52,219 bases of DNA, taken from the IMG/VR virus record IMGVR_UViG_3300048997_000467, positions 1 to 52,219 of that record. One strand, written 5' to 3'. Position numbers and translations under genes: made by a program. A model generated the notes under the pieces. That model worked only from the letters and a program-made list of their open reading frames with translations, was not told where the DNA came from and did no database searches. The DNA comes from a virus. How positions within the stretch are numbered: position 1 is the stretch's first letter; each line of letters opens with the position of its first letter. Of the stretch, positions 1 to 7,678 are shown piece by piece.

Positions 1-127
1 GGCCATCGTCAATGGCACCTCCGGCATCGCCGCCGCCGCTCCCGGCGTGGCCCTCACCCTGGCCAATGATCTCGGCATCGGCGCCGCCAAGAACGGCGTG
101 GCCACCGGCACCATCTACACCACCGGC
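1..127. repeat. Terminal overlap of a circular assembly, left copy
   Basis: These 127 bases are identical to the last 127 bases of the window (52093-52219). An exact repeat of this length at the two ends, lying inside one continuous open reading frame, is the usual k-mer overlap of a circular contig. It is not a biological terminal repeat. Removing one copy gives a 52,092-bp circle. Confidence 0.95.
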
Positions 128-205
128 GTGCGCATTTCCCACCAGGGCGAAGATCTCCGCATGATCAGCGGGCAGACCCTCCAGCGCCACGGCATCACCG
201 TCTAA
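1..205 (+). CDS. Phage tail protein (tube-like), 3' part across the circle junction
   Basis: This is the C-terminal 68 codons of the gene that starts at 51905 (reading frame begins at base 2, stop TAA at 203-205). Joined, the gene is 393 bp and encodes 130 aa. The sequence is rich in Gly, Ala, Thr and Ile with alternating hydrophobics, suggesting beta structure. It lies after the neck genes (50880-51730) and before the tail chaperone and tape measure genes, where the tail tube or another major tail protein is usually found. I recognise no family motif, so the tube assignment rests on position and size only. Confidence 0.5.
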   Translation, partial: AIVNGTSGIAAAAPGVALTLANDLGIGAAKNGVATGTIYTTGVRISHQGEDLRMISGQTLQRHGITV

Positions 206-250
206 GGCCGAGCCGCTCGTCGCCAGTCCCCGACAACCTTCCTCCTCACC

Positions 251-610
251 ATGGCCAACGAAATCAATCTCCAGGTCAATCTCAGCGCCAATAAGAACGG
301 CGCGCTCATCTCGCAGAACCTCCAGAAGCAGGCCGATATGGCCGGCGACGAGATGGTGCAGGTAGTGCAGATCATCGGCACCAGCGCCGAAGCGCTGAGC
401 GTGATCGACGTCACCACCATCGGCTACGTGCTGGTGAAGAATCTCGACACCACGAACTACGTGGAGCTGAGCACCGACAACGCGAACGCCAACAAGTTCG
501 CCAAGCTCCTCCCCGGCGATCTCACGCTCATCAAAGCGGCCAGCGCCACCATCTACGCCACGGCCAACACCGCGAGCTGCAAGATGCTCGTCATCGCCAT
601 CGAGCTGTAA
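251..610 (+). CDS. Small phage structural protein, function unknown
   Basis: A 119-aa protein with an ATG start 46 bp after the previous stop. It has Val/Ile/Thr-rich alternating segments that suggest a beta sandwich, with a Gln/Asn-rich N-terminus (NLQVNLSANKN). It lacks a signal peptide and membrane segments. Its place in the late block, between a probable tail tube gene and the tail chaperone region, points to a virion or tail-associated role. Its size and beta character resemble small decoration or tail-tip proteins, but no diagnostic motif is visible. Confidence 0.6.
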   Translation: MANEINLQVNLSANKNGALISQNLQKQADMAGDEMVQVVQIIGTSAEALSVIDVTTIGYVLVKNLDTTNYVELSTDNANANKFAKLLPGDLTLIKAASATIYATANTASCKMLVIAIEL

Positions 611-665
611 CCGGCTCACCCCCGCGGCAGCGCCGCTCCAGCTTCCACCAAACCCCACACGCCAC

Positions 666-1463
666 ATGTTCGAAAATCCCTACACCGCCACCGCGCGCCA
701 GCTCGAAAAGTTCAATTCGCTCCTTCCCGAAGGCGGCGAAATGCCCGCGCCCACCGCCCGCCTCGCCCACTACCCCGTGCGCGAGACCGGCCTCGCCGCC
801 TGCCTCTTCACGCTCGGCATCCCCTTTCGCGAGCCCGGCGTTTATACCGATGTCGTCACGCTGGACGATGGGCACCACGAACGGGGCCGCGGCAAACATT
901 GGTGGCTCTCCGATAAATCGAACGACCAGGCGCACGATACCGCGCAGCTCCTCGGCGCGTGGGCCAATCGCCTCCGCTTCGAGGCCGAGTTTCCCGAGCA
1001 TCCGTTCCTCCCCATGCGCGCCGGGCTGGATGCGCGCGATCAATGCCTCTACGCCATCGCCTCCTACCGGGCCGGCCAGGCGCGGCTCCCCATCGAATAC
1101 CGCGGCTCCGCGCCCACTCACATCACCGAATCGCTCCACGGCACCAGCCTGCTCCTCGCCTTCGGCCACCAGCCCCTCGCCTACACCGGGCGCGCCTTCA
1201 TCCTCACGGCCTATCCCTCGGCTCGAGCGGGCTCCTCGGCCCCCGTCGCCCTGCTCCATGCCGAAGAGCGCCTCAAACTCTCCGCCCTCTACAGCCAGAC
1301 GCCCGAAGGCTGGCTCGCCGCCGCCCTCTACAACAACGGCCAGCTCCTCAAATTCATCAAAGGCAGCCCCACCATCATCCGCACGCCGTTCGACAACCAG
1401 ACGCTCCTCCTCACCGCCGACGCCTCCGGCAAGCTCCGCGAAAAATTCATGCGCTTCCTCTAA
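666..1463 (+). CDS. Hypothetical tail-module protein, 265 aa
   Basis: The start is ATG at 666; a long opposite-strand reading frame over the same bases is a GC-rich shadow. The protein has mixed alpha/beta character, no membrane segment, and several conserved-looking aromatic stretches (HWWLSDKSNDQAHD, LYNNGQLLKFIKG). It lies in the late operon between a small structural gene and the tail chaperone, so it probably belongs to the tail. It could be a tail assembly or minor tail protein; I cannot assign a family. The short gap after it holds an ATCCAGCA-type tandem repeat. Confidence 0.6.
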   Translation: MFENPYTATARQLEKFNSLLPEGGEMPAPTARLAHYPVRETGLAACLFTLGIPFREPGVYTDVVTLDDGHHERGRGKHWWLSDKSNDQAHDTAQLLGAWANRLRFEAEFPEHPFLPMRAGLDARDQCLYAIASYRAGQARLPIEYRGSAPTHITESLHGTSLLLAFGHQPLAYTGRAFILTAYPSARAGSSAPVALLHAEERLKLSALYSQTPEGWLAAALYNNGQLLKFIKGSPTIIRTPFDNQTLLLTADASGKLREKFMRFL

Positions 1464-1488
1464 GCGCCGCCGCGCGCTTCCGCCTCTG

Positions 1489-1520
1489 CCATCCATCCAG
1501 CAATCCAGCAATCCACCACC
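1489..1520 (+). repeat. ATCCAGCA/ATCCATCC tandem repeat before a start codon
   Basis: A run of short units (ccatcc, atccagca, atccagca, atccacc) ends 11 bases before a GTG start at 1532. The same family recurs before the genes at 2757 and 20473 and inside the coding sequences at 17027-17044 and 18811-18843. Confidence 0.7.
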
Positions 1521-1531
1521 CCTCCTCCCCG

Positions 1532-1786
1532 GTGCCCGGCCCCATCTTCCTCACCTACAGCGCCGATGAGCCGGGCAGCTTCGTCTTCGCCGCCACCGAG
1601 CCGCGGCCCATCACCAACCTCCCGGCCGAGTGCCTCCGCTACCGCGTGCGCTTCCGCACCGGCGATCTCCCCCGCATCTACCTCCGTTTCCCCGATCGCG
1701 TGGAAGAATGGCTCGTCACCCACGGCCCCGCGCGCACCTGGCAGCTCGCCCTCCGCACCGGCCTGAACGGCGCGTACACCCCATGA
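1532..1786 (+). CDS. Hypothetical late protein, 84 aa
   Basis: The proposed start is GTG at 1532, the first start codon after the tandem repeat at 1489-1520. The frame stays open further upstream, but the sequence there is repeat-derived. The protein (PGPIFLTYSADEPGSF...) is likely a small beta-strand protein. Its stop overlaps the next ATG (CCATGA), which indicates translational coupling with the gene at 1783. It was probably cotranscribed with the tail genes; its function is unknown. Confidence 0.55.
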   Translation: MPGPIFLTYSADEPGSFVFAATEPRPITNLPAECLRYRVRFRTGDLPRIYLRFPDRVEEWLVTHGPARTWQLALRTGLNGAYTP

Positions 1787-1986
1787 CCATCTCCGTCACC
1801 CGCCAAGTGGTCCACGAGGGCCTCTCCATCGAAGACAGCGCCAGCGCCGAGCTGGATGACGAGCTGCTCCCGTTCGAGCTGGATGGCCACGGCCCCGCCG
1901 CGCAGATCGCCGAAACGCTCGCCACGCTCTGGGCCAGCCTCCCCCTCACCAAAAGCCCGCGCGGCACCCCTCCGCCCAAATCCTAA
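1783..1986 (+). CDS. Hypothetical late protein, 67 aa
   Basis: It starts at an ATG that overlaps the preceding stop (ATGA), the classic coupled arrangement. The protein is acidic in its first half (DDELLPFELDGHG). Its last codons run into an AAATCCT repeat that leads to the next gene's ATG at 2001. It lies just before the tail chaperone gene, so a tail-assembly role is plausible but not shown. Confidence 0.55.
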   Translation: MTISVTRQVVHEGLSIEDSASAELDDELLPFELDGHGPAAQIAETLATLWASLPLTKSPRGTPPPKS

Positions 1987-2000
1987 ATCCTAAATCCTAA
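1978..2000 (+). repeat. (AAATCCT)3 repeat running into the start codon at 2001
   Basis: Three perfect AAATCCT heptamers are followed by AA-ATG, so the start codon of the tail chaperone sits in phase with the repeat (AAATG replaces AAATC). Related runs lie at 6764-6797, 14397-14428, 14776-14810 and 50850-50879. Confidence 0.85.
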
Positions 2001-2486
2001 ATGAACGACTCCGACGACAGCATCGCCTCCCATCTTGCCGCCGAATCCCTCCGCGCCCCGCGCACCTTTCGCGGCCGCCCGCTGGCCCCGCTCACCTTCG
2101 GCCTGCGCGCCCTGCGCGCCAAGGTGTTCCTGCGCGACGATCCCGATCTCTTCCACGATGTGATCCTCATCCACCTCCTGGCCGAAGCCTATGCCGAGAC
2201 GGAGGCCGGCCAGCTCGAGCGGCGGCGCGCCCTCATCGCCGCCACCGATGACGTCCCCACCTTCCGCGGCCGGATGAGCCTGCTCATGGATGAGCTGGGC
2301 GAGGAAGGCGTGGCCGAAGCCACCCGCCTCACGGAAGAAATCCTCGGCCTCGTGAAAAACGCCGAGGTGGAGATCGCCGAAAAAAAAAGCGAGCAGCCTC
2401 CGGCCCTCGCGGCGCCGAGCCCGATCCCGATCTCCTCTTCCTCCTCGCCGTCGCCCGAGCCACCGGCCACCCCGTCGATTACGTGA
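2001..2486 (+). CDS. Tail assembly chaperone, G-type frame
   Basis: The 161-aa zero-frame product of a lambda G/T-like locus. The first ~125 residues are helical (RMSLLMDELGEEGVAEATRLTEEILGLV) and the end is a Ser/Pro-rich low-complexity tail, typical of the part read only when no frameshift occurs. It lies two genes upstream of the tape measure gene, the standard place for this chaperone, which coats the tape measure protein during tail assembly. The frame contains a nine-A run at 2380-2388, where ribosomes can slip into the longer GT form. Confidence 0.75.
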   Translation: MNDSDDSIASHLAAESLRAPRTFRGRPLAPLTFGLRALRAKVFLRDDPDLFHDVILIHLLAEAYAETEAGQLERRRALIAATDDVPTFRGRMSLLMDELGEEGVAEATRLTEEILGLVKNAEVEIAEKKSEQPPALAAPSPIPISSSSSPSPEPPATPSIT

Positions 2487-2635
2487 AATGGCGCATGCCC
2501 CTGGTGGAAGCCCACGGCTACCACCACGCGCATCTCTGGCTCGAAGGCCATCGCCTGCGCCATCGCCACTCCACGGCGCACGATCGCCTCGCCGCCGGCT
2601 TCGAGAAAGTGGCGGCGAAGTATCGGAAGAGGTGA
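2001..2635 (+). CDS. Tail assembly chaperone GT fusion by -1 ribosomal frameshift
   Basis: Slipping back one base in the A9 run at 2380-2388 (gccgaAAAAAAAAgc) takes translation into a frame open to the TGA at 2633-2635. It adds about 80 residues including PDPDLLFLLAVARATGHP and VDYVKWRMPLVEAHGYHH, a compact T-like domain with much better protein character than the zero-frame tail. The full product is 211 aa. Programmed -1 slippage at this position is conserved in long-tailed phages. The slippery A run, the coding potential beyond it and the position before the tape measure all agree. Slippage efficiency is unknown. Confidence 0.7.
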
Positions 2636-2736
2636 TGCCTTTTTGGATTGCTGGATGAATGGCCAAGCGGCCGAGGACCTCCGCTCCCCACGCCTGCGCC
2701 CATCAATCCATCAATCCACCCCTCCAGCCCGCCGCT

Positions 2737-2743
2737 TTGACAC
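2737..2743 (+). promoter_or_regulatory. TTGACAC late-gene box, 20 nt before ATG 2757
   Basis: TTTGACAC stands 20 nt (first T to A of ATG) before the start at 2757, in an otherwise C-rich leader. No -10-like hexamer follows at a normal spacing. The same box recurs before many late and satellite genes. Confidence 0.55.
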
Positions 2744-2756
2744 TCCCTCCCCACCC

Positions 2757-3512
2757 ATGCCCCACGGGATCCACATCACCAACGCCACCTCCGGGCGCTT
2801 GCGCGAGACCTTCCGGGAATACTGCGGGCGCAACCAGCGCGACAGCGAGGAGCTCGCCCTCGCCACCGCGCTGAAGCTGGCCGGCGGCGTGCGCGATCAC
2901 GGCTACGGCGCGGTCGATGGGCTCTACCAGGTCACCGCCGCCCTCGCCCCCAGCGAAGCGCAGATCGAGGCCGATGTGAAGCGCCAGGGCTGGAAGATTC
3001 CCGCGTATTTCAAGGATGGGCGCATGGGCCGCGGCGCTTCCAAGATGTGGCGCGCCTCCGCCTACCAGCATCGCACCGGCAAGAAACGCGGCCGCCCCAG
3101 CAAGGGCGATGTGGCCGCGCGCGAAGCCTACCTCGGCGGCAAACCCACCCTGGCCGAAATGCAGGCCTTCGTCATCCGCCGGCGCGTGGCCGCGCGCCTC
3201 TTCCTCGCCAGCGGCTGGCTCGGCGCCATTGCCGATCTCGGCGGGCTTCTCCCCAGCTCCGCCGCCCATCGTGGCGCGCTCCAGGGCCGCTCCGGCGTCT
3301 CCAAATACCGCGGCGGGGCCGATGTCTATCGCGCCCCCGGCCTCATCCGCATCGCCTTCTGGAACGTCACCCCCGGCATCGCCGCCATGGAAGCCAAGCG
3401 CGGCATCGTGGGCCCCGCCACCGCGAACGTGGAGCGCGACCTGCAAATCTATCTCGCCCGCAAAAAGGAAGAAGACCGCGCCTGGCTGAAAGAGCACGGC
3501 ATCGCCGCATGA
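2757..3512 (+). CDS. Tail protein upstream of the tape measure, paralog in satellite
   Basis: A 251-aa protein with the start set at ATG 2757, just after the TTGACAC box; codons upstream are repeat-derived. It is basic in the middle (KKRGRPSKGD) and contains the motif RLFLASGWLG near residue 150. The satellite protein at 41823-42557 shares this motif (RLFVASGWLGASSDLGG), the preceding AEMQAF/AQMQAY stretch and similar length, so they are homologs. Both lie immediately before their tape measure genes. It may be a tail completion or minor tail protein; I recognise no named family. Confidence 0.65.
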   Translation: MPHGIHITNATSGRLRETFREYCGRNQRDSEELALATALKLAGGVRDHGYGAVDGLYQVTAALAPSEAQIEADVKRQGWKIPAYFKDGRMGRGASKMWRASAYQHRTGKKRGRPSKGDVAAREAYLGGKPTLAEMQAFVIRRRVAARLFLASGWLGAIADLGGLLPSSAAHRGALQGRSGVSKYRGGADVYRAPGLIRIAFWNVTPGIAAMEAKRGIVGPATANVERDLQIYLARKKEEDRAWLKEHGIAA

Positions 3513-3522
3513 ACGCCCGTCC

Positions 3523-3545
3523 CTCAACGCTCAACCTTCAAACTG
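3523..3545 (+). repeat. TCAAC heptamer repeat before the tape measure start
   Basis: Units ctcaacg, ctcaacc, ttcaaac end a few bases before ATG 3550. This is the sense-strand version of the repeat found before the leftward genes at 15566, 15887, 17482 and 22625. Confidence 0.7.
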
Positions 3546-3549
3546 CCCC

Positions 3550-5706
3550 ATGAGTGAGCGCGTAGAAACCGTCTTTACCTGGGATACGCGCGGCGTGGAG
3601 CAAGGCGCCGCGCGGATCGATAAAGCCTTTGAGCGCGTCTCGCGCAGCCAGGCCACTTCCTCCCGCAGCACCGGGCGCGGGGGCGACGATACCGAGCGCC
3701 TCCAGCGCCGGGCCGAAACGCAGATCAACCGCCACCTGCGGCAGATCGAGCGCGAAGAAGCGGCCAGCCTCGCCCGCCGCGTGCAGGCCACCGAGAAGGC
3801 CTACGCCAGCATGGATAAAGCGGCGGAGTACCGCCGCGCCGCGCTCGTGAAAGAGCTGAAGGCGCGCCAGCTCCCCGCCGAAGGTTCACACGCCGGCGGC
3901 GGCCATGGCCCCGGCGGCGGCGGAGGTGGTGGCGGGCGCTATGTGGGCGACCTGCTGAACATGGCCTCGGGCACGAGCGGAAACGTCATGCGGGTAAACT
4001 TTCTCTCTCACCTCGGCCTCACGCCGTTGATTGGGGGTGGAATCGCCTCGCTGGCCGGCGGACTCGCGGCCACCATCGGCCATTATTCCCGAGAGGGGAA
4101 CGAACTGCGCGCCGGCAGCGAACGCCTGGACGAAAGCTTTTCTGAAAGCCGCCGCCGCGCCGTCTTCACCAATCGCAGCTCGGGCGTGGGCGAGATCAGC
4201 GAACGCATTGCCGATCTGCGCACCGCTGGCCGCTCTGAGCTCGACCAACAAGCCAAACTCACGCAGCAGCGGGGCGAGCGGGACCAACTGGAGGGCTTCC
4301 CGTTCCATCGCATCGACGAATGGATGGCGCGAAAGACGGGCCGGGCCAGCATTAGCGATCTCATTTCGGAATCCCGGCAGCGCGAAGGCGCGTCGAACAA
4401 CCAGATTGGGCTTCTCCAGGGCGAGCGCAGCGCGGCTTACCAGTACGATACCGCATCCACCCGCGAGCGGCTCGGCGGCAGCACCTTTGCCGCCAAGCGC
4501 ATGGAACTCCAGATGGGCGAAAAGCGCGCGCTCACCGAGGCCGGCAGCTTCGAGGTGAGCGGAAAAGATTTCGCGCAGATCAAAGAAAAGTTCGCCCTCG
4601 AGCAACGGGCCAATGATCTCGATGAAGAGGCCGCCAAGACCCGCCAGCGCTACGCCTTGGAGCTGGCCGAATTTCGCGGCAACAGCGAGCAGCGAACCCG
4701 CCATAGCAATGATGTGGAGCTCGCCCAGGCGAAGGACTTGCTGAAGGTCGCCGTCGCCCGCGGCAACGTGGAAGAGATTCGCGCCGCGGAAACCGAAGTC
4801 GCCTCCCGATCCACGGCCAAATTCGAGAACGAGCGCAATAAACGCGGTCTGCAGCTCGCGGCCGATTCCTCGCTCCGCCGCGGGGCCATCGGCTTGGGCA
4901 GCGCTCAGTTTCGCCTCGGGCAGGATCTCTTCAGCCAGAACGAGAACACCCGGTTCGGCGCGGGGCAGAACGTGGAGCGCGAACAGGCTTCCGCCGGCGT
5001 GGCCTCTGCACGCGAAGCGCTCCTGCTCGCCCAGCAAAAGCTGAAGAACGAGGGCGCCACCATCGAGCTCGTGAATGAGGAAAAGCTCGCCCGCCAAGGC
5101 GTAGCCGCCGCGCAGCTCACCCAGCTCGAGGTGGAAAAGAAGCTCTCCGCCGAAAGCATCCAGCGCACCCGGCAGCAGCGGGCCGAGGGCGATGCCGCCC
5201 GCAATCAAACCGCCGCCATGCGCCTGAGCAACAGCGGGCGGAGCGATCTCGCCGCCGTGCGCTCGGGCCGCGACCAAAGCGAAGCTGCCGCCCTCAGCTT
5301 CGAGCGGGCCGGGCGGCACGATCTCGCCACCGAGGCGCAGGAACAGCAGCACCAAAGCGAGGTGGGCGCGTACGATGCGAAGTACCTCCGGGCCGATGGC
5401 CGCCGAAAGCGCCGATCCGATGTGCAGCGGCACGATCGACACCTTCGCGTGATCGAAGGCCGGCGCAACCGTGCCAACGATCGGCTCGAAAAGAATGGCG
5501 GACTCATCGATGTGCGCCGCGACATCGGCGGGAAAGTCATCGGCGGCACCGACCCTCTCACCGGCGAGCGGATGAGCGCCGATCAGATCGCCAGCCGCAA
5601 AGAGCGCCCGGCGAAGACTGCCGCGAACGAGGCGCACAGCGAAGCGCTGCAGCTCGCGAAGATTTTGGAAGTGCTCGATTCCCGCCTTCCTCCAAAAGCC
5701 AAGTAA
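3550..5706 (+). CDS. Tail tape measure protein (helper)
   Basis: A 718-aa protein with long charged coiled-coil stretches, a Gly-rich linker near residues 115-130, and a hydrophobic segment near residues 155-180 (LTPLIGGGIASLAGGLAATIG), as in tape measure proteins that set tail length and later insert into the host membrane. The N-terminus has the motif WDTRGVEQGA, and GDLLNMASGTSGNV lies before the hydrophobic part. Both recur in the satellite protein at 42569-44869 (WDTSGVKAGA; GDLLNAATGSSGNV). Its position right after the chaperone region supports the assignment. At 0.15 nm per residue it would give a tail of roughly 100 nm. Confidence 0.85.
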   Translation: MSERVETVFTWDTRGVEQGAARIDKAFERVSRSQATSSRSTGRGGDDTERLQRRAETQINRHLRQIEREEAASLARRVQATEKAYASMDKAAEYRRAALVKELKARQLPAEGSHAGGGHGPGGGGGGGGRYVGDLLNMASGTSGNVMRVNFLSHLGLTPLIGGGIASLAGGLAATIGHYSREGNELRAGSERLDESFSESRRRAVFTNRSSGVGEISERIADLRTAGRSELDQQAKLTQQRGERDQLEGFPFHRIDEWMARKTGRASISDLISESRQREGASNNQIGLLQGERSAAYQYDTASTRERLGGSTFAAKRMELQMGEKRALTEAGSFEVSGKDFAQIKEKFALEQRANDLDEEAAKTRQRYALELAEFRGNSEQRTRHSNDVELAQAKDLLKVAVARGNVEEIRAAETEVASRSTAKFENERNKRGLQLAADSSLRRGAIGLGSAQFRLGQDLFSQNENTRFGAGQNVEREQASAGVASAREALLLAQQKLKNEGATIELVNEEKLARQGVAAAQLTQLEVEKKLSAESIQRTRQQRAEGDAARNQTAAMRLSNSGRSDLAAVRSGRDQSEAAALSFERAGRHDLATEAQEQQHQSEVGAYDAKYLRADGRRKRRSDVQRHDRHLRVIEGRRNRANDRLEKNGGLIDVRRDIGGKVIGGTDPLTGERMSADQIASRKERPAKTAANEAHSEALQLAKILEVLDSRLPPKAK

Positions 5707-5725
5707 TCAACACCCGTTTCCACTC

Positions 5726-6406
5726 ATGGCCGCCGGCGACCGCATCTTTACTCCCAACATCATTCCCGGGCACCTCATCCTGCAGCCTGGAGCGAAGTTC
5801 ATCTCCACGGAAACCGGGCTTGATAACGGCTACGTGAAATGGCTGACCCATCCGGACACTCCGGAAAGCCAGTGGCCGCAACGTGGGCAGAAGTCTCCCA
5901 ATTACCCGCGCATGTTCATCGTGGAGGTTGAGAGCGAGTACGACGAAAGCGGCCTGATCACGCTCGAAGCGACTTACCGGGGCACGAAGACCATTCAAGG
6001 CAGCGTCCTGAAGGAGCGCATTTTTCCAGATTGCGACATCGCCATGTACAGCTTCACGGGGCTGCAAATCACCGGCGTTCCTCCAGCCGGGCCGGATGAT
6101 CCAGACGAGCGCGTGAGGACGCAGGTGAATCTCGTCGCGCCGGTCCCAAAGCCGAAGGTTCGCCGGGAATACCTGACGACCGTGAAACCGTCGCTGGACG
6201 GTGTGAGCCAGGCGGCGACGGGTGATTTCTTTCCGGAGCTGCCCACCTTCTCGATCAGCTACGTTCCCTTTCCGGACGCCGCGCAAACGATCAATTACAA
6301 TACCGGGTGGCGACTCGATTCCCGGCAATGGGAGGACGTGGCCGACATTGGCAAGATTTGGCGGGTGGTGGAGCAATATAGCTATTACTGGAACCTCGCC
6401 GTATGA
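5726..6406 (+). CDS. Hypothetical tail protein, 226 aa
   Basis: It starts with ATG 20 bp after the tape measure stop and its own stop overlaps the next ATG (GTATGACG). The sequence is rich in aromatic and beta-type segments (YRGTKTIQGSVLKERIF, YNTGWRLDSRQWEDVADIGKIWRVVEQYSYYW). Codon use is slightly more AT-rich than its neighbours. Placed directly after the tape measure, it is likely a distal tail or tail-tip protein. The satellite has no counterpart: there the 86-aa gene follows its tape measure directly. Confidence 0.6.
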   Translation: MAAGDRIFTPNIIPGHLILQPGAKFISTETGLDNGYVKWLTHPDTPESQWPQRGQKSPNYPRMFIVEVESEYDESGLITLEATYRGTKTIQGSVLKERIFPDCDIAMYSFTGLQITGVPPAGPDDPDERVRTQVNLVAPVPKPKVRREYLTTVKPSLDGVSQAATGDFFPELPTFSISYVPFPDAAQTINYNTGWRLDSRQWEDVADIGKIWRVVEQYSYYWNLAV

Positions 6407-6663
6407 CGCTCGATCAGTTCAGGTCATCAATCCCGAAGGGCGCGTTTTGGATGACGGGCGACCTCCTGCGCGACTTCGTGGACGTGCTCATCGCTGATCG
6501 CGCCCGTCTCGCCGAAGGCTCGGGAAACGAACTGCCTTCGGAAAAGGGCCGCTTCTTCGACGTGAAGCCCGGCGCGAACCTCACGAGCTTCAACGGCTAC
6601 GCGGCCGTGAGCGGCCAGATCAAGTTCTTGAAACTCTACGGCGCAGTGACGGAGGCGGAGTGA
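6403..6663 (+). CDS. Small tail protein, 86 aa, paralog in satellite
   Basis: It starts at ATG 6403, overlapping the previous stop. Its sequence matches the satellite protein at 44866-45126 along the whole length: both are 86 aa, with shared stretches ADRARLAEGSGNE / EDRARLVEGTGDE and AVSGQIKFLKL / AVSGQIKLVEL. Both lie shortly after a tape measure gene, so a role at the tail tip or in tape measure processing is likely. No known domain is recognised. Confidence 0.7.
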   Translation: MTLDQFRSSIPKGAFWMTGDLLRDFVDVLIADRARLAEGSGNELPSEKGRFFDVKPGANLTSFNGYAAVSGQIKFLKLYGAVTEAE

Positions 6664-6805
6664 TGGCGGGACGGAGAGACGGAGGGAAGGAGGGAAGGAG
6701 AGACAGTGCGCGCGGGCCGCTGACTTCCCGCGGTCCCGGAAGCGCCCCGCGAGACGCCTGCGCAAATCCTAAATCCTAAATCCTAAATCTTAAATCTCCG
6801 CCTCC
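6664..6805 (+). repeat. Intergenic stretch with purine repeats and AAATCCT heptamers
   Basis: 6664-6710 is a purine-rich run (gggacggagagacggagggaagg...). 6764-6797 holds AAATCCT three times, then AAATCTT and AAATCTC, ending 8 bases before ATG 6806. No gene is seen in it. Confidence 0.75.
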
Positions 6806-7645
6806 ATGCCCGCCGCCCGCTCGAAGTTCAACTTCCTCATGTCGCCCTGGGACCTCGATCAGCCGCCCGGCGCCTCCGGCCCCTTCGGCGGCATCGTCAT
6901 CGATCCCGCGCTCACCGCCACCGATGAGCAGCTCGGCGCGGGCGCGGCCATCGAGGTCTCGCCCGAGTTTGCCTACGGCCTCTTTGCGCGCGTGAGCATC
7001 TGGCGTTTCTCGGCGCACCTCACGTTCTCCAATTTGCCCTTCGGCACCGCCGAGGGCGATGTGGCCATCCTCTGCCCCGCCATCATGTACAACGGCGTGG
7101 AAATGACCGGCGAAAAGCAGATCACGAAACACGGCGGCTGGTACGGCAAGCTGGAGGGGTTCGCCCCGTGGACTTTCACCACGCTCGATCCCGAGGGCGT
7201 GGAGGATCCCGTGATCGACATGATCGATCCCGGCCCCATGGAGCTGAGCATCTGGCCGGCCATCTCGCCCATCCGCGGCGGCGGCCCGCATGGCGGCGGC
7301 GTGCTCACCCTGCCCGCGCCCAATCTGCGCTTCTTCGAAGGCATCCCCGGCACGGAGAGCGGCATCGTCTTCGGGCAGACGAGCGGGGCCGATAGCTGCG
7401 CGGTCACCCCCGGCTCCAGCCTCATCACCCACGCCGGCAGCTTCGATGGCACGGGCGCCACCACCTTCACCTACCAGCTCGGCGCGCCCATCGCCATGGG
7501 CGGCGGCGGCGGCTCCAGCTTCGTGAGCGGCACGGCCACCCTGGAAGCCTACGCCTGGCACCCGTACCAGGCGGAGGATGACGACCTCGGCCCCATCTAC
7601 GACGCCACCACCGGCGAGTGGCTGCGCGAGCCGCCGGGCTTGTAG
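6806..7645 (+). CDS. Hypothetical tail/baseplate protein, 279 aa
   Basis: The start is ATG 6806 after the AAATCCT repeat. The protein is rich in Gly, Pro and beta-type sequence, contains a GGGGGSS linker near residue 232, and ends LREPPGL. It lies between the 86-aa tail protein and the baseplate-like protein. A structural tail-tip or baseplate role fits context and composition. It has neither a signal peptide nor a membrane segment, and I recognise no family. Confidence 0.6.
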   Translation: MPAARSKFNFLMSPWDLDQPPGASGPFGGIVIDPALTATDEQLGAGAAIEVSPEFAYGLFARVSIWRFSAHLTFSNLPFGTAEGDVAILCPAIMYNGVEMTGEKQITKHGGWYGKLEGFAPWTFTTLDPEGVEDPVIDMIDPGPMELSIWPAISPIRGGGPHGGGVLTLPAPNLRFFEGIPGTESGIVFGQTSGADSCAVTPGSSLITHAGSFDGTGATTFTYQLGAPIAMGGGGGSSFVSGTATLEAYAWHPYQAEDDDLGPIYDATTGEWLREPPGL

Positions 7646-7652
7646 CCGCTGC

Positions 7653-7659
7653 TTGACAC
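7653..7659 (+). promoter_or_regulatory. TTGACAC late-gene box, 26 nt before ATG 7679
   Basis: cTTGACACcccgcc lies 26 nt before the start codon at 7679 and continues into the same C-rich leader type seen before 34676. Confidence 0.5.
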
Positions 7660-7678
7660 CCCGCCCCGTGCCAACGCG

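Noticed and set aside
1-127. Biological direct terminal repeat
   Set aside because: It is exact, 127 bp, inside a tail gene, and far from the terminase and cos-like sites. A k-mer overlap of a circular assembly explains it better.
591-1511. Long minus-strand frames opposite tail genes (also 3886-5637, 6776-8479, 8425-10317, 35214-37925)
   Set aside because: They mirror well-supported + strand genes, have Gly/Ala/Arg-rich random composition and lack start context. High GC makes long antisense frames common.
2737-2743. TTGACAC as the -35 box of sigma-70 promoters
   Set aside because: No TATAAT-like hexamer follows at 16-18 bp and the expected start would lie inside the coding sequence.
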